A DNA stretch of 30,598 bases from Leclercia adecarboxylata (GTDB lineage Bacteria; Pseudomonadota; Gammaproteobacteria; Enterobacterales; Enterobacteriaceae): assembly GCA_002360945.1 (NCBI GenBank), contig DERO01000025.1, positions 1 through 30,598 on the forward strand, given 5' to 3'. The notes under the pieces were generated by a model. The model saw nothing but the letters and a program-made list of their open reading frames with translations. It ran no database searches and had not been told where the DNA came from. Below are positions 17,064 through 27,332 of the stretch, piece after piece (position 1 is the first letter of the stretch; every line of letters starts with the position of its first letter). Made by a program: the position numbers and the translations under genes.

Positions 17064-18284
17064 ACGCTGTTCCTTCCAGTCCGCTACCGCCTGAATCCGC
17101 CGCTTAGTTAACTCTTCCCGAATCTCTGGCCCTTTAAAGCCGGCCTGGATCACCGCTTGAGTCGGCACGGCTTTCGCTACCTCCCAGGCTTCACGCAGCA
17201 AACGCCCCTGCGGATAATCGCTGGCTTCAAACCCGGTGCGCCCGCGCACGTCGGCTTCGCTGGTTAAGGCGATTTGCTCCACGCGCTGCGGCTTGCGCCA
17301 GGCGTCGATGCTGTCGAACAGCTTGACGATGGTGGCCGGTTTGAGAATCGGGAAGGTGTGGATCAGGTCATGGAACTCGGCGACCAGCTTCGCCAGATCG
17401 CGGATCTCGTTCGGCACCCGCATGCGCTGACAGACCTTTTCCACCAGCCTGACGCCCGCCGGGCCGTGTCCGTGATGGCGCGGCCACAGTTCAGGTGGCG
17501 TTAAGCCCTTGCCGAGGTCGTGACAAAGGGTGGCAAAGCGCACGTCCACCTCCGGGCTGAGCATTGCTGCCATGCTTAAGGTCATCAGGGTGTGGATGCC
17601 GGTATCAATTTCCGGGTGCCACTTCGCCGGGGCAGGCACGCCGAACAGCGCATCCACTTCCGGGAACAGGACCTTCAGCGCCCCGCAGTCGCGCAGCACC
17701 TGGAAGTAAACCTGCGGATTACAGGTAGTGAGGGCACTCTCGGTCTCTTTCCACACCCGCTCCGGGGTGAGGTGTTCCAGCTCGCCCGCATCGGTCATTG
17801 CCGTCATCAGCGCCAGGGTTTCGTCGGCGATGCGGAAGCTCAGATGGGCATAGCGGGCAGCAAAGCGCGCCACGCGCAGTACGCGGAGCGGATCTTCCGA
17901 GAAGGCGGGAGAAACATGGCGCAGGATGCGGTTTTGCAAATCCTGTTTACCGCCGTACGCATCGACGATATGACCGTTTTCATCCTGCGCGAGGGCATTG
18001 ATGGTCAGATCGCGGCGCTGCAAATCGTCTTCGAGGGTGACATCAGGGTCGGCATGGCAGATAAAACCGGTATAGCCGACGCCGGATTTGCGCTCGGTAC
18101 GCGCCAGCGCGTACTCCTGGCGGGTTTGTGGATGCAGAAACACGGGGAAATCGCGGCCTACCTGCTGATAACCCGCGTCGAGCATGGCCTGAGGGGTGGC
18201 TCCCACCACCACCCAGTCCTTATCTTTGACCGGCAGACCTAACAACGCATCACGAACCGCACCACCGACCAGATAAATCTTCAC
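17043..18284 (-). CDS. cca: Multifunctional CCA-adding tRNA nucleotidyltransferase
   Basis: Adds and repairs the 3' CCA of tRNAs without a template. It is 413 aa (E. coli 412). The GTG start at 18284 (reading [16 protein letters not shown]) is chosen because the family begins there and GGGAG lies 7 nt upstream; a longer frame to 18314 is probably untranslated. Motifs are GGAVRD (7-12), the catalytic DxD at D21/D23, [12 protein letters not shown] and the ERVWKE segment. The C-terminal HD phosphohydrolase domain is intact (LCHDLGKG), as in gamma-proteobacterial enzymes with phosphatase activity. ygiM lies 61 bp upstream on the same strand. Confidence 0.97.
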   Translation of the reverse strand: MKIYLVGGAVRDALLGLPVKDKDWVVVGATPQAMLDAGYQQVGRDFPVFLHPQTRQEYALARTERKSGVGYTGFICHADPDVTLEDDLQRRDLTINALAQDENGHIVDAYGGKQDLQNRILRHVSPAFSEDPLRVLRVARFAARYAHLSFRIADETLALMTAMTDAGELEHLTPERVWKETESALTTCNPQVYFQVLRDCGALKVLFPEVDALFGVPAPAKWHPEIDTGIHTLMTLSMAAMLSPEVDVRFATLCHDLGKGLTPPELWPRHHGHGPAGVRLVEKVCQRMRVPNEIRDLAKLVAEFHDLIHTFPILKPATIVKLFDSIDAWRKPQRVEQIALTSEADVRGRTGFEASDYPQGRLLREAWEVAKAVPTQAVIQAGFKGPEIREELTKRRIQAVADWKEQRCPQPKD

Positions 18285-18345
18285 GCCACACTCTCCCGTA
18301 TCAAATATTGGCAAAATAATACGTAAGTGTGGCAGAGATGGCGAC

Positions 18346-18966
18346 TTAGTTCATCCAACGGTCTTTACGTTTACGGCTCGGCACCAGATGTGGCAGTACC
18401 AGACCCAGCAACAGACCCATCCCCAGCACGCCGCCGCCATACATAAACCACTGCATGATGATGGTGCGCTGTTTATCATCCAGCTGCAGGTTGGCCGCGC
18501 TCACCTTTTTCTGGGCGACGATCAGCTCGTTCTTCAGCTTCTGGTTCTCATCTTTGAGACCATTGATTACCCCGTCGCTCTGGGCCACTTTCTGCTGCAT
18601 TTCAGCGGTGCGTTGGTTCCAGGTAGCGTCGATATTGGTCAGCTTGTCGGTCAGGGTTTTAACCTGGTTTTCCAGATCCGGCACGCGGGTGCGCAGGCTC
18701 GGGTCGGTGCTAAGCTCTTTCAGGGGGATCCAGGCGGTACGGCCGCTGCTGTCGCGCACCTGGCCATAGTTGGATTCCGCGTTGCTCTGCAACAGCACCA
18801 CTTCCTCGCCGGCATTAATCGTACCCACGAGGCGATAATTGTCACCCGGACCACTGCGTACCCAGGTGTTCAGTTCGTCAGAAACGTAGCGCTTCTCTTC
18901 TGCGTGGACCACGGTCGCGGCGCTTAAAGCAAGTAATGTCAGTCCGATCAGGCGTAATTTAGGCAT
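18346..18966 (-). CDS. ygiM: TIGR04211 / SH3-domain membrane protein YgiM
   Basis: A 206-aa envelope protein of unsettled function, identical in length to E. coli YgiM. It has a signal peptide at about 1-22 (cleavage near VVHA/EEK) and a bacterial SH3 domain at 25-90 ([21 protein letters not shown], with WIPLKEL at the end). A long charged coiled coil follows at about 95-165, then one membrane segment at about 172-192 with the Arg/Lys-rich cytoplasmic end [10 protein letters not shown]. Its orientation with the SH3 domain in the periplasm is inferred. It may be co-transcribed with cca. Confidence 0.95.
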   Translation of the reverse strand: MPKLRLIGLTLLALSAATVVHAEEKRYVSDELNTWVRSGPGDNYRLVGTINAGEEVVLLQSNAESNYGQVRDSSGRTAWIPLKELSTDPSLRTRVPDLENQVKTLTDKLTNIDATWNQRTAEMQQKVAQSDGVINGLKDENQKLKNELIVAQKKVSAANLQLDDKQRTIIMQWFMYGGGVLGMGLLLGLVLPHLVPSRKRKDRWMN

Positions 18967-19204
18967 CAGGCAGTCGTTATTTTCATGAAAAGTGGAACGA
19001 TATTAGTGGAAACAGTCTTCAGGCTCAAAGGATTCGTCAGCATTCGGAATCCTCTGTGCTCTGTTGGCCACTGTAGCAAACTTTACGCCCGTCAAATTGC
19101 CCATTGCGTGGCAATCTGGCGCAAAATACTATCTACTGACAAAAAAGTGGCGAGTAAGTTCGCCGTAATTTACCCCACGAAGTCGCAATCAAAAGAACAA
19201 GGCC

Positions 19205-20506
19205 ATGGCTCAGGAAATCGAATTAAAGTTTATCGTTGAAAGCGGCAGCGTTGACGCGCTGCGAAACCATCTGCATCAGCTGACCGGCGAGCACCATGCG
19301 CCGGTACAACTGCTCAACATCTATTACGAAACGCAGGACCTGTGGCTACGCCGTCATGACCGTGGGCTGCGCATCCGCGGCGTGGACGGGCGTTATGAGA
19401 TGACCATGAAAATCGGCGGTCGCGTGGTCGGCGGCCTGCATCAGCGCCCGGAATACAACGTTGATATTAACCAGCCCGAGCTGGAGCTGGCGCGCTTCCC
19501 GGCGGAAGTGTGGCCGGAAGGCGGGCTGCCAGAGGGGCTGGCGGAGCGCGTCAGCCCGCTGTTCAGCACCGATTTCTGGCGCGAAAAGTGGCTGGTGAAC
19601 GAAGGCAAAAGCCGGATCGAAATCGCCCTCGACCTGGGGGAAGTGAAGGCCGGGGAGTTCCAGGAGCCGATCTGCGAGCTGGAGCTTGAGCTGCTGGAAG
19701 GCAACGCCGAGGATGTGCTGAAGCTGGCCCGCAAGCTGGTGTCCCAGAGCGGTCTGCGTCAGGGCAGCCTGAGCAAAGCTGCTCGCGGCTATCATCTGGC
19801 CCAGGGCAACGCGCCACGCATCCTGAAGCCTACCGAAATTTTGCGCGTCGCGCCGAAATCCTCCGTCGAGCAGGGTTTTGAAGCCTCGCTGGAGCTGGCC
19901 CTGAGCCAGTGGCAGTACCACGAAGAGCTGTGGATCCGCGGCGTGAAAGGCGCAAAAGATCAGGTGCTGGCAGCGATGGCGCTGGTGCGGCACAGCCTGA
20001 CGCTGTTCGGCGGCATTGTGCCGCGCAAAGCGAGTGCTCACTTACGTGATCTGCTGACCCAGGCCGATGCGCTGATGGCCTCTGACGTCTCTGCCGAGAC
20101 GGCGGTCTATAGCCCGCAAACTGCCACCGCCAAACTGGCGCTCACCGAGTTCCTGGTGACCCGCGGCTGGCGCAGCTTCCTTGATACGAAAGCGCAGGCC
20201 AAGATCGAGGACTCTTTCAAGCGTTTTGCCGATACCCACCTGTCCCGCCATGCCGCTGAGCTGAAAACCATTTTCGGACACCCGCTGGGCGATCAGTACG
20301 GCGATCAGCTGATCCGTCTGGCGCGCAACGTCGACAGCATTCTGCTGCTGGCAGGGGCCTATGACGGTCCGGTCGCCCGCGCATGGCTGGAGAACTGGCA
20401 AGGGCTGCTGTATGCCATCAAGACCCGCCAGCACATTGAAATTGAGCATTTCCGCAACGAAGCCATTTCGCAGGAGCCATTCTGGCTGCACAGCGGAAAA
20501 CGTTAA
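19205..20506 (+). CDS. ygiF: Inorganic triphosphatase, CYTH-CHAD protein
   Basis: Hydrolyses inorganic triphosphate in E. coli. It is 433 aa, the E. coli length. The N-terminal CYTH tunnel domain opens with the signature ExExK (E4, E6, K8 in MAQEIELKF) and continues to about residue 200 with several paired acidic/basic strands. The C-terminal CHAD domain (about 215-420) is helical with conserved His and Arg residues that bind polyphosphate in the family. It is the first gene of a likely unit with glnE, which starts 17 bp after its stop, and hldE. The 238-bp gap to ygiM (18967-19204) holds divergent promoters I could not fix and a short stem AGGATTC/GAATCCT at 19029-19053, with no gene. Confidence 0.96.
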   Translation: MAQEIELKFIVESGSVDALRNHLHQLTGEHHAPVQLLNIYYETQDLWLRRHDRGLRIRGVDGRYEMTMKIGGRVVGGLHQRPEYNVDINQPELELARFPAEVWPEGGLPEGLAERVSPLFSTDFWREKWLVNEGKSRIEIALDLGEVKAGEFQEPICELELELLEGNAEDVLKLARKLVSQSGLRQGSLSKAARGYHLAQGNAPRILKPTEILRVAPKSSVEQGFEASLELALSQWQYHEELWIRGVKGAKDQVLAAMALVRHSLTLFGGIVPRKASAHLRDLLTQADALMASDVSAETAVYSPQTATAKLALTEFLVTRGWRSFLDTKAQAKIEDSFKRFADTHLSRHAAELKTIFGHPLGDQYGDQLIRLARNVDSILLLAGAYDGPVARAWLENWQGLLYAIKTRQHIEIEHFRNEAISQEPFWLHSGKR

Positions 20507-20523
20507 CGCAGGCAAGGAACCCC

Positions 20524-23382
20524 ATGATGCCGCTTTCTTCACCCTTACAGCAGCAGTGGCAGACGGTATGTGAGCGTCTGCCGGAAGCATTATCCGCCTC
20601 GTCATTAAGCGAGCAGGCCCGGCAGGTGCTGACCTTCAGCGACTTTGTGCAGGAGAGCGTCACTGCCCATCCTGACTGGCTGGCGGAGCTTGAGGCTTCG
20701 CCGCCCCAGGCGGACGAGTGGCAGCACTACGCGCAGTGGTTACAGGAGGCGCTGGCGGACATTAGCGATGAAGCCGCGCTGATGCGCGCGCTGCGCCAGT
20801 TCCGTCGTCGGGTGATGGTACGCATCGCCTGGGCGCAGGCGCTGATGCTGGTGAGTGAAGAGAGCACGTTGCAGCAGTTAAGTCATCTGGCGGAGACGCT
20901 GATCGTCGCCGCCCGCGACTGGCTGTACGACGCCTGCTGCCGCGAGTGGGGCACGCCGTGCAGCGAAGACGGCACCCCACAACCGCTGCTGATTTTAGGC
21001 ATGGGCAAACTGGGCGGCGGCGAACTCAATTTTTCCTCAGACATCGACCTGATCTTCGCCTGGCCGGAGAAGGGGGCCACCCGCGGCGGACGTCGCGAGC
21101 TGGATAACGCCCAGTTCTTCACCCGGCTGGGGCAGCGGCTGATTAAGGCCCTGGATCAACCCACCCAGGACGGCTTTGTCTACCGGGTGGATATGCGCCT
21201 GCGTCCGTTCGGCGACAGCGGCCCGCTGGTGCTGAGCTTTGCCGCGCTGGAAGATTATTACCAGGAGCAGGGGCGCGACTGGGAACGCTACGCGATGGTG
21301 AAGGCGCGGATCATGGGCGATAACGGCGATGCCTATGCCAACGAGTTGCGCGCCATGCTGCGCCCGTTCGTCTTCCGTCGCTACATTGATTTCAGCGTCA
21401 TCCAGTCGCTGCGCAACATGAAAGGGATGATTGCCCGGGAAGTGCGGCGTCGCGGCCTGAAAGACAATATCAAGCTGGGGGCGGGTGGCATCCGCGAGAT
21501 CGAGTTTATCGTCCAGGTGTTCCAGCTGATCCGCGGCGGGCGCGAGCCTTCGCTGCAGTCCCGCTCCCTGCTGCCTACCCTGGCCGCCATCGCCCAACTC
21601 CACCTGCTGCCGGAAGGCGATGACCGGATCCTGCGCGAAGCCTATCTCTTTTTGCGACGCCTGGAAAACCTGCTTCAGAGCATCAATGACGAACAAACCC
21701 AGACCCTGCCGGGGGATGAGCTTAACCGCGCCCGCCTCGCCTGGGGAATGCGCGTGGACGACTGGCAGGCCCTGACTGACGCGCTCGATGCCCATATGGC
21801 CGCGGTGCGACGTATTTTTAACGACCTGATCGGCGACGATGAAAGCGAATCGCAGGAGGATGAGCTGTCCGAGCACTGGCGCGAGCTGTGGCAGGATGCG
21901 CTGCAAGAGGATGACACCACCCCGGTGCTGACCCACCTCAGCGATGAAGATCGTCATCGGGTGGTGGCGCTGATCGCCGATTTCCGCCTTGAGCTGAACA
22001 AGCGCGCCATTGGCCCGCGCGGTCGCCAGGTGCTGGACCATCTGATGCCGCATCTGCTCAGCGACGTTTGCTCCCGCGCCGATGCCCCGGTGCCGCTGTC
22101 GCGCCTGACTCCGCTGCTGAGCGGGATCATCACCCGTACCACCTATCTGGAGCTGCTCAGCGAATTCCCCGGGGCGCTCAAGCACCTGATTTCCCTCTGC
22201 GCCGCCTCGCCGATGATTGCCAGCAAGCTGGCACGCTATCCGCTGCTGCTGGACGAGCTGCTCGACCCCAACACCCTTTACCAGCCGACGGCGACCGACG
22301 CCTATCGGGACGAGCTGCGCCAGTATCTGCTGCGCGTGCCGGAAGAGGACGAAGAGCAACAGCTGGAGGCGCTGCGCCAGTTTAAGCAGGCGCAGCTGCT
22401 GCGCGTGGCGGCGGCGGATATCTCCGGCACGCTACCGGTGATGAAAGTGAGCGATCACTTAACCTGGCTGGCGGAGGCAATCATCGATGCGGTCGTCCAT
22501 CAGGCGTGGGTGCAGATGGTGGCCCGTTACGGCCAGCCGAAGCATCTGGCCGATCGCGAAGGGCGCGGCTTTGCGGTGGTGGGTTACGGCAAGCTGGGCG
22601 GCTGGGAGCTGGGCTACAGCTCCGATCTGGACCTGATTTTCCTCCACGACTGCCCGGTGGACGTGATGACCGACGGCGAGCGCGAGATCGACGGGCGTCA
22701 GTTCTACCTGCGCCTCGCCCAGCGCATCATGCACCTGTTCAGCACCCGGACTTCGTCCGGCATTCTGTATGAGGTGGATGCCCGCCTGCGTCCGTCCGGG
22801 GCGGCGGGCATGCTGGTCACCTCTACCGACTCCTTCGCCGATTATCAGCAGAACGAGGCCTGGACCTGGGAACATCAGGCCCTGGTGCGTGCCCGGGTGG
22901 TGTATGGCGATCCGCAGCTGAAAGCGCAGTTTGATACCATTCGTCGCGATGTGCTCACCGCCACGCGCGAGGCCCCGACGCTGCAAACCGAAGTGCGCGA
23001 GATGCGCGAGAAGATGCGCGCCCATCTGGGGAATAAACATCGGGATCGCTTTGATATCAAAGCTGATGAGGGCGGTATCACCGACATTGAATTTATCACC
23101 CAGTACCTGGTGCTGCGGGATGCGCACAGCAAGCCGAAGCTCACCCGCTGGTCGGATAACGTGCGCATTCTGGAGCTGCTGGCGCAAAACGACATTATGG
23201 ACGAGCACGAGGCGCTGGCACTGACCCGCGCCTACACCACGCTGCGCGATGAGCTGCACCATCTCGCCCTGCAGGAGCAGCCCGGCCATCTGCCGCTCGA
23301 CTGTTTTAACGCCGAGCGAGAGCTGGTGCGTGCCTGCTGGCAGAAGTGGCTGGTGGAACCGTGCGTAACAAAACAAGTGTGA
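20524..23382 (+). CDS. glnE: Bifunctional glutamine synthetase adenylyltransferase / adenylyl-removing enzyme
   Basis: Adenylylates and deadenylylates glutamine synthetase in response to PII and glutamine. It is 952 aa (E. coli 946). Two nucleotidyltransferase domains are visible. The N-terminal deadenylylating domain has [20 protein letters not shown] with D173 and D175. The C-terminal adenylylating domain has [20 protein letters not shown] near residue 700. Each is followed by its second acidic motif ([11 protein letters not shown] and [11 protein letters not shown]). The ATG at 20524 ([10 protein letters not shown]) aligns with the E. coli start, with AAGGA 5 nt before it. The gap to hldE is 40 bp. 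Confidence 0.97.
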   Translation: MMPLSSPLQQQWQTVCERLPEALSASSLSEQARQVLTFSDFVQESVTAHPDWLAELEASPPQADEWQHYAQWLQEALADISDEAALMRALRQFRRRVMVRIAWAQALMLVSEESTLQQLSHLAETLIVAARDWLYDACCREWGTPCSEDGTPQPLLILGMGKLGGGELNFSSDIDLIFAWPEKGATRGGRRELDNAQFFTRLGQRLIKALDQPTQDGFVYRVDMRLRPFGDSGPLVLSFAALEDYYQEQGRDWERYAMVKARIMGDNGDAYANELRAMLRPFVFRRYIDFSVIQSLRNMKGMIAREVRRRGLKDNIKLGAGGIREIEFIVQVFQLIRGGREPSLQSRSLLPTLAAIAQLHLLPEGDDRILREAYLFLRRLENLLQSINDEQTQTLPGDELNRARLAWGMRVDDWQALTDALDAHMAAVRRIFNDLIGDDESESQEDELSEHWRELWQDALQEDDTTPVLTHLSDEDRHRVVALIADFRLELNKRAIGPRGRQVLDHLMPHLLSDVCSRADAPVPLSRLTPLLSGIITRTTYLELLSEFPGALKHLISLCAASPMIASKLARYPLLLDELLDPNTLYQPTATDAYRDELRQYLLRVPEEDEEQQLEALRQFKQAQLLRVAAADISGTLPVMKVSDHLTWLAEAIIDAVVHQAWVQMVARYGQPKHLADREGRGFAVVGYGKLGGWELGYSSDLDLIFLHDCPVDVMTDGEREIDGRQFYLRLAQRIMHLFSTRTSSGILYEVDARLRPSGAAGMLVTSTDSFADYQQNEAWTWEHQALVRARVVYGDPQLKAQFDTIRRDVLTATREAPTLQTEVREMREKMRAHLGNKHRDRFDIKADEGGITDIEFITQYLVLRDAHSKPKLTRWSDNVRILELLAQNDIMDEHEALALTRAYTTLRDELHHLALQEQPGHLPLDCFNAERELVRACWQKWLVEPCVTKQV

Positions 23383-23388
23383 TATTAT
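23380..23388 (+). promoter_or_regulatory. Possible extended -10 promoter for hldE
   Basis: TGATATTAT contains TGn followed by TATTAT and overlaps the glnE stop codon. No -35 match is seen. It would allow hldE expression independent of ygiF-glnE. Confidence 0.35.
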
Positions 23389-23422
23389 CGCGCGCAAATT
23401 GTGAATCTTTCTGGAGTCAGGA

Positions 23423-24853
23423 ATGAAAGTAACACTGCCAGAGTTTGAACGTGCTGGGGTTATGGTTGTCGGTGATGTGATGCTGGATCGCTACTGGTAC
23501 GGGCCAACCAGCCGCATTTCCCCGGAAGCCCCGGTCCCGGTGGTGAAGGTGGATACCATTGAAGAGCGTCCTGGCGGCGCGGCAAACGTGGCGATGAACA
23601 TTGCTTCCCTCGGCGCGCATTCGCGTCTGGTGGGGCTGACCGGCATCGACGACGCCGCGCGTGCACTGAGCAAGACGCTGGCGGATGTGAACGTCAAATG
23701 TGATTTCGTTTCTGTTCCGACGCACCCGACCATCACCAAGCTGCGCGTGCTGTCGCGCAACCAGCAGCTGATCCGTCTCGACTTTGAAGAGGGCTTTGAA
23801 GGCGTGGATCCTGAGCCGCTGCACGAGCGCATCAACCAGGCGCTGGGCAACATTGGCGCGCTGGTGCTCTCCGACTACGCCAAAGGGGCGCTGGCCAGCG
23901 TTCAGCAGATGATTAAGCTGGCGCGCACTGCCGGTGTACCGGTGCTGATCGACCCGAAAGGCACCGATTTCGAACGCTATCGTGGCGCGACGCTGCTGAC
24001 GCCGAACCTGTCCGAATTCGAAGCGGTGGCGGGTAAATGTAAATCCGAAGAGGAGATTGTTGAGCGCGGCATGAAGATTATCGCCGATTTCGATTTCTCC
24101 GCACTGCTGGTGACCCGCTCCGAGCAGGGGATGACCCTGCTGCAGCCAGGCAAAGCGCCGCTGCATATGCCAACCCAGGCGCAGGAAGTGTATGACGTCA
24201 CCGGTGCCGGCGATACGGTCATCGGCGTGCTGGCGGCCACTCTGGCTGCGGGTAATACGCTGGAAGAGGCCTGCTACTTTGCCAATGCCGCCGCGGGCGT
24301 GGTGGTGGGCAAGCTGGGGACTTCTACCGTTTCACCTATCGAGCTGGAAAACGCGGTACGCGGTCGTGCCGATACCGGTTTTGGCGTGATGAGCGAAGAC
24401 GAGCTTAAAGTGGCGGTCGCTGCCGCACGTAAGCGTGGCGAGAAAGTGGTGATGACCAACGGCGTGTTCGACATTCTGCACGCGGGCCACGTCTCTTATC
24501 TGGCGAACGCGCGCAAGCTGGGCGACCGTCTGATTGTGGCGGTTAACAGCGATGCCTCCACCAAACGCCTGAAAGGCGAGACCCGTCCGGTGAACCCGCT
24601 TGAACAGCGCATGATTGTGCTTGGCGCGCTGGAAGCGGTGGACTGGGTGGTCTCGTTCGAGGAAGACACGCCGCAGCGCCTGATTGCCGGGATCCTGCCG
24701 GACCTGCTGGTGAAAGGCGGTGACTACAAGCCTGAACAGATCGCGGGTAGCGAAGAGGTGTGGGCTAACGGCGGGGAAGTGATGGTGCTCAACTTTGAGG
24801 ACGGGTGTTCAACCACCAACATCATTAAGAAGATCCAGAAAGACAGTCAGTAG
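23423..24853 (+). CDS. hldE: Bifunctional D-beta-D-heptose 7-phosphate kinase / heptose 1-phosphate adenylyltransferase
   Basis: Two steps of ADP-heptose synthesis for the LPS inner core. It is 476 aa (E. coli 477). The N-terminal half is a ribokinase-family kinase, with [11 protein letters not shown] at the start and the [15 protein letters not shown] anion-hole motif. The C-terminal half (from about 345) is a nucleotidyltransferase with [16 protein letters not shown] (HxGH). Both halves have intact motifs. GGAGTCAGGA precedes the ATG. The 3' flank holds the composite repeat/terminator at 24859-24939. Confidence 0.98.
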   Translation: MKVTLPEFERAGVMVVGDVMLDRYWYGPTSRISPEAPVPVVKVDTIEERPGGAANVAMNIASLGAHSRLVGLTGIDDAARALSKTLADVNVKCDFVSVPTHPTITKLRVLSRNQQLIRLDFEEGFEGVDPEPLHERINQALGNIGALVLSDYAKGALASVQQMIKLARTAGVPVLIDPKGTDFERYRGATLLTPNLSEFEAVAGKCKSEEEIVERGMKIIADFDFSALLVTRSEQGMTLLQPGKAPLHMPTQAQEVYDVTGAGDTVIGVLAATLAAGNTLEEACYFANAAAGVVVGKLGTSTVSPIELENAVRGRADTGFGVMSEDELKVAVAAARKRGEKVVMTNGVFDILHAGHVSYLANARKLGDRLIVAVNSDASTKRLKGETRPVNPLEQRMIVLGALEAVDWVVSFEEDTPQRLIAGILPDLLVKGGDYKPEQIAGSEEVWANGGEVMVLNFEDGCSTTNIIKKIQKDSQ

Positions 24854-24858
24854 TTCGT

Positions 24859-24939
24859 GCGGGCTGATGCCCTCACCCCAACCCTCTCCCACAGGGAGAG
24901 GGCGCAAATATTAAAAACGGCAACCTGGGTTGCCGTTTT
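24859..24939 (+). repeat. Composite 81-bp repeat (hairpin plus terminator), copy 1
   Basis: It begins 6 bp after the hldE stop. It contains CTGATGCCCTCACCCCAAC, a hairpin CCCTCTCCC-ACA-GGGAGAGGG (24882-24902), a short A/T-rich spacer and a terminator stem. The reverse complement of 28129-28209 matches it at 71 of 81 positions without gaps by my count. Confidence 0.85.
24914..24939 (+). terminator. Terminator downstream of hldE
   Basis: AAAACGGCAAC pairs with GTTGCCGTTTT (11 bp, loop CTGG). The T-run is the end of the right arm, and another CTTTT follows at 24941. The stem is near-symmetric, so it could work on both strands, also for ubiK. Confidence 0.85.
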
Positions 24940-24949
24940 GCTTTTACCT

Positions 24950-24981
24950 TGTAGGCCCGGTAAGCGAAGCGCCACCGGGCG
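24950..24981. repeat. REP element between hldE and ubiK
   Basis: TGTAGGCCCGGTAAGCGAAG followed by CGCCACCGGGCG is a single REP/PU sequence, similar to the pair at 13328-13420. It lies between the hldE terminator and the ubiK stop codon. Confidence 0.85.
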
Positions 24982-24994
24982 TTACAGGCTGTAC

Positions 24995-25291
24995 TTATGC
25001 TTCATCATCCACCGGTGGGATCGCCGGGGCCGGTTTCACTTCGTCAACGACGTTGCGGTTTTCCAGCTCAGTCAGACGCTGTTCCAGCAGGGCGATTTTC
25101 TCGCGGGTACGCAGCAGCACCTGTGTCTGCACGTCAAATTCTTCACGGCTGACCAGATCCAGACGCATCAGTTGCGACTGCAGCACCTGGCGGATCTTCT
25201 TCTCAACGTCATCACCAAACTCACGTACGCCTTTCGGCATGGATTCATGGACCTGGCGGGCGAGTTGTTCAATTTTTTTTGGGTCGATCAT
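24995..25291 (-). CDS. ubiK: Ubiquinone biosynthesis accessory factor UbiK (BMFP domain)
   Basis: Small accessory factor for aerobic ubiquinone synthesis that works with UbiJ and the Ubi complex. It is 98 aa (E. coli 96), formerly yqiC. It starts [20 protein letters not shown]. An amphipathic N-terminal region is followed by a coiled coil (about 45-80) with [20 protein letters not shown] and LEQRLTELE, typical of BMFP proteins. The C-terminal tail is Pro/acidic and variable. AAGGGA lies before the ATG. It is divergent from ribB. Confidence 0.95.
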   Translation of the reverse strand: MIDPKKIEQLARQVHESMPKGVREFGDDVEKKIRQVLQSQLMRLDLVSREEFDVQTQVLLRTREKIALLEQRLTELENRNVVDEVKPAPAIPPVDDEA

Positions 25292-25376
25292 GGTAGTTCC
25301 CTTGAAGAAAAGGTGTTAACGACCATTGTAGCGCGTAACCGCGATCCTTAAACCAGAATTGTGTGAAGCTTATGCG

Positions 25377-25405
25377 TTGCCGAACATAATCATTAGCGTT
25401 ATAGT
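25377..25405 (+). promoter_or_regulatory. ribB promoter
   Basis: TTGCCG (25377-25382) and TATAGT (25400-25405) are separated by exactly 17 bp. The predicted start falls at about 25411-25413, at the first base of the FMN riboswitch, which supports the call. Confidence 0.75.
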
Positions 25406-25413
25406 TATCCCGC

Positions 25414-25561
25414 TTATTCTCAGGGCGGGGCGAAATTCCCCACCGGCGGTAAATCAACCTTCGCGTTGAAAGCCCGCGAGCGCTTTGGGTGCAAACTCAA
25501 AGGTCAGCAGATCCGGTGTAATTCCGGGGCCGACGGTTAAAGTCCGGATGGGAGAGAGTAA
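25414..25561 (+). ncRNA. FMN riboswitch (RFN element) of ribB
   Basis: The conserved RFN blocks occur in order: CAGGGCGGGGCGAAATTCCC, CACCGGCGGTAAA, GCCCGCGAGCG, GGTCAGCAGATCCGGTG, AATTCCGGGGCCGACGGTTA, AAGTCCGGATGGGAGAGAG. The closing helix P1 is TTATTCTC (25414-25421) with GAGAGTAA (25554-25561). It senses FMN and lowers ribB expression. In E. coli the same leader is also listed as the sRNA SroG. Confidence 0.97.
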
Positions 25562-25599
25562 CGAACCAGCCGGGCGAGGCCCGCTCACGTTATTTTTTT
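25559..25599 (+). terminator. Riboswitch expression-platform terminator
   Basis: An inner stem CGGGC-GAG-GCCCG (25571-25583) lies within an outer stem TAACG (25559-25563) / CGTTA (25588-25592), followed by seven T residues (25593-25599). The left outer arm shares TAA with the 3' strand of riboswitch P1, so the two helices compete. Confidence 0.7.
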
Positions 25600-25634
25600 G
25601 CCGTACTACGGCGCTCCTAAGACTGCCCTGATTC

Positions 25635-25668
25635 TGGTAACCATAATTTTAATGAGGTTTTTTTACCA
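25635..25668 (+). promoter_or_regulatory. Possible ribosome-site-masking hairpin before ribB
   Basis: TGGTAA (25635-25640) can pair with TTACCA (25663-25668). This would place the GAGG ribosome-binding site in the loop and hold the first base of the ATG in the stem. Only 6 bp, so marginal alone. Confidence 0.35.
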
Positions 25669-26321
25669 TGAATCAGACGCTCCTTTCCTCTTTCGGCACC
25701 TCTGCTGACCGTGTAGAACAGGCGCTTGCTGCGCTTCGCGAAGGTCGCGGCGTGATGGTGCTTGACGATGAAGACCGTGAAAACGAAGGCGATATGATTT
25801 TCGCCGCCGAAACCATGACCGTTGAGCAGATGGCGCTGACCATCCGTCACGGCAGCGGTATTGTTTGCCTGTGTATTACCGAAGATCGCCGTAAGCAGCT
25901 GGATCTGCCGATGATGGTAGAGAACAACACCAGCGCCTATGGCACCGGTTTTACCGTGACCATCGAAGCGGCCAGCGGTGTGACCACCGGTGTGTCTGCT
26001 GCTGACCGCGTGACTACCGTGCGCGCAGCCATTGCCGATGGCGCAAAACCTTCTGACCTGAATCGTCCGGGCCACGTCTTCCCGCTGCGCGCGCAGCCGG
26101 GCGGCGTCCTGACTCGTGGCGGCCACACTGAAGCGACCATCGATCTGGTGACCCTGGCCGGTTTCAAACCTGCCGGTGTGCTGTGTGAACTGACCAATGA
26201 TGATGGCTCTATGGCGCGCGCGCCGGAGTGCATCGAATTTGCCGCTAAACACAACATGGCTGTGGTGACTATCGAAGATCTGGTGGCGTATCGCCAGGCG
26301 CACGAGCGCAAAGCCAGCTGA
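25668..26321 (+). CDS. ribB: 3,4-dihydroxy-2-butanone 4-phosphate synthase
   Basis: Converts ribulose 5-phosphate to the four-carbon unit of riboflavin plus formate. It is 217 aa, the E. coli length. The metal and substrate residues are in [14 protein letters not shown] near the N-terminus, and [10 protein letters not shown] and [10 protein letters not shown] carry the later active-site residues. It is a stand-alone RibB, not fused to GTP cyclohydrolase II. Its leader carries the FMN riboswitch. Confidence 0.98.
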   Translation: MNQTLLSSFGTSADRVEQALAALREGRGVMVLDDEDRENEGDMIFAAETMTVEQMALTIRHGSGIVCLCITEDRRKQLDLPMMVENNTSAYGTGFTVTIEAASGVTTGVSAADRVTTVRAAIADGAKPSDLNRPGHVFPLRAQPGGVLTRGGHTEATIDLVTLAGFKPAGVLCELTNDDGSMARAPECIEFAAKHNMAVVTIEDLVAYRQAHERKAS

Positions 26322-26333
26322 TAACGCAGCATA

Positions 26334-26364
26334 AAAAACGCCGGGATAACCCGGCGTTTTTTTT
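26334..26364. terminator. Bidirectional terminator between ribB and zupT
   Basis: AAAAACGCCGGG pairs with CCCGGCGTTTTT (12 bp, loop ATAA), with A-rich and T-rich flanks on both sides. It ends ribB on the plus strand and zupT on the minus strand. Confidence 0.92.
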
Positions 26365-27136
26365 AGCCTATTCCGGCCGTCTGGAGTAGCACCAGACTGA
26401 GCCCCATCACCGACATCCCGCACAGCACGCCATAGCTGGGATTGTTATTGGGGTCGATCTCTTTGGCGAGCGGCATCAACTCATCCACCGACAGCGCCAC
26501 CATAATCCCTGCCACCGCAGCCATAATGGCCGCCATCACCACTGGCGAAATCAGGCTGCCGAGGATCAACCACGCCAGCACCCCGCCGAGGATCTCCGCC
26601 ATGCCGGAAATGCCCGCCCAGAACACCGCTTTACGCTTGGATCCCGTCGCTGCATAGACCGGGCCCGCCACCGCCAGCCCTTCCGGGATATTGTGCAGCG
26701 CCACCGCCAGTGCAATACCGAAACCCAGCTCCAGATTGTTGCTGGCGGTTACGTAGGTGGCCACGCCTTCCGGGAAGTTGTGCAGGCTGATGCCCAGGGT
26801 CAGCAGCAGCGCGGTGCGTCGCAGATTACCGGGCAGAGGCTGACTGCCTTTTTGCATCAAATCCTGCGGGTGCGCGTGGGGCAGCATCCTGTCCAGCGCA
26901 AAGTAGCCCAGCAGACCCACGACAAACATCCCGTAGCCGAGCACCGGTGACATGCCTTCGGTGCCAAGGGCGGCAGGCAACATCTCCATCAGGGAGATGA
27001 GCAGCATGATCCCGGCGGCAAAGCCGAGGGAAAAGGCCAGCACGCGGTTAGAGGGCTTCTGGCCCAGGACGCCGAGTATGGCGCCAATAAAAGTGGCGGC
27101 ACCGGCAAGAATAGTCAGAATCAGGGGAACTGACAT
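26363..27136 (-). CDS. zupT: ZIP-family zinc/divalent metal uptake transporter
   Basis: Inner-membrane importer of zinc, also able to take iron, manganese and cobalt in E. coli. It is 257 aa, the E. coli length, with about eight membrane segments. The ZIP signature motifs are HNFPEG (119-124) and HNIPEG (148-153). A His-containing loop (PHAHPQD, 86-92) lies between segments 3 and 4. AAGGAG is well placed before the ATG. A Fur-like box 15 bp upstream suggests iron-responsive control. Confidence 0.97.
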   Translation of the reverse strand: MSVPLILTILAGAATFIGAILGVLGQKPSNRVLAFSLGFAAGIMLLISLMEMLPAALGTEGMSPVLGYGMFVVGLLGYFALDRMLPHAHPQDLMQKGSQPLPGNLRRTALLLTLGISLHNFPEGVATYVTASNNLELGFGIALAVALHNIPEGLAVAGPVYAATGSKRKAVFWAGISGMAEILGGVLAWLILGSLISPVVMAAIMAAVAGIMVALSVDELMPLAKEIDPNNNPSYGVLCGMSVMGLSLVLLQTAGIG

Positions 27137-27150
27137 TCACCTCTCCTTAT

Positions 27151-27169
27151 GATAATGATTCTCATTCAT
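27151..27169 (-). promoter_or_regulatory. Candidate Fur box upstream of zupT
   Basis: The plus strand reads GATAATGATTCTCATTCAT and matches the 19-bp Fur consensus GATAATGATAATCATTATC at 14 positions, with the left half perfect. It lies 15-33 bp upstream of the zupT ATG, overlapping the presumed transcription start region. Confidence 0.6.
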
Positions 27170-27272
27170 ATTAAAGGCTAAACACATGTAAAGCGAGCGG
27201 GTACAGACGCCTTTACAGATCCCTTACATTCAAATTTCCTGATGATCTTCATCATGGTTATCTGAGTTCATC

Positions 27273-27284
27273 TTATCCGGATAA
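27273..27284. promoter_or_regulatory. Perfect 12-bp palindrome upstream of ygiD
   Basis: TTATCCGGATAA is a perfect palindrome about 50 bp before the ygiD ATG. It could be an operator. A smaller palindrome ATGAT-CTTC-ATCAT lies at 27242-27255. The rest of the 196-bp zupT-ygiD gap holds no gene. Confidence 0.35.
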
Positions 27285-27332
27285 CGGGTAAGGTAAAGCT
27301 AACAAATCGACACCTTGTGTAAGGATATCATC

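Noticed and set aside
18985..19239. Small 84-aa frame between ygiM and ygiF
   Set aside because: No convincing ribosome-binding site or family, and it overlaps the ygiF start out of frame. It is more likely promoter DNA.
21037..22359. Minus-strand 440-aa open frame opposite glnE
   Set aside because: Long but antisense to conserved GlnE; the His/Gln-rich composition is typical of shadow frames.
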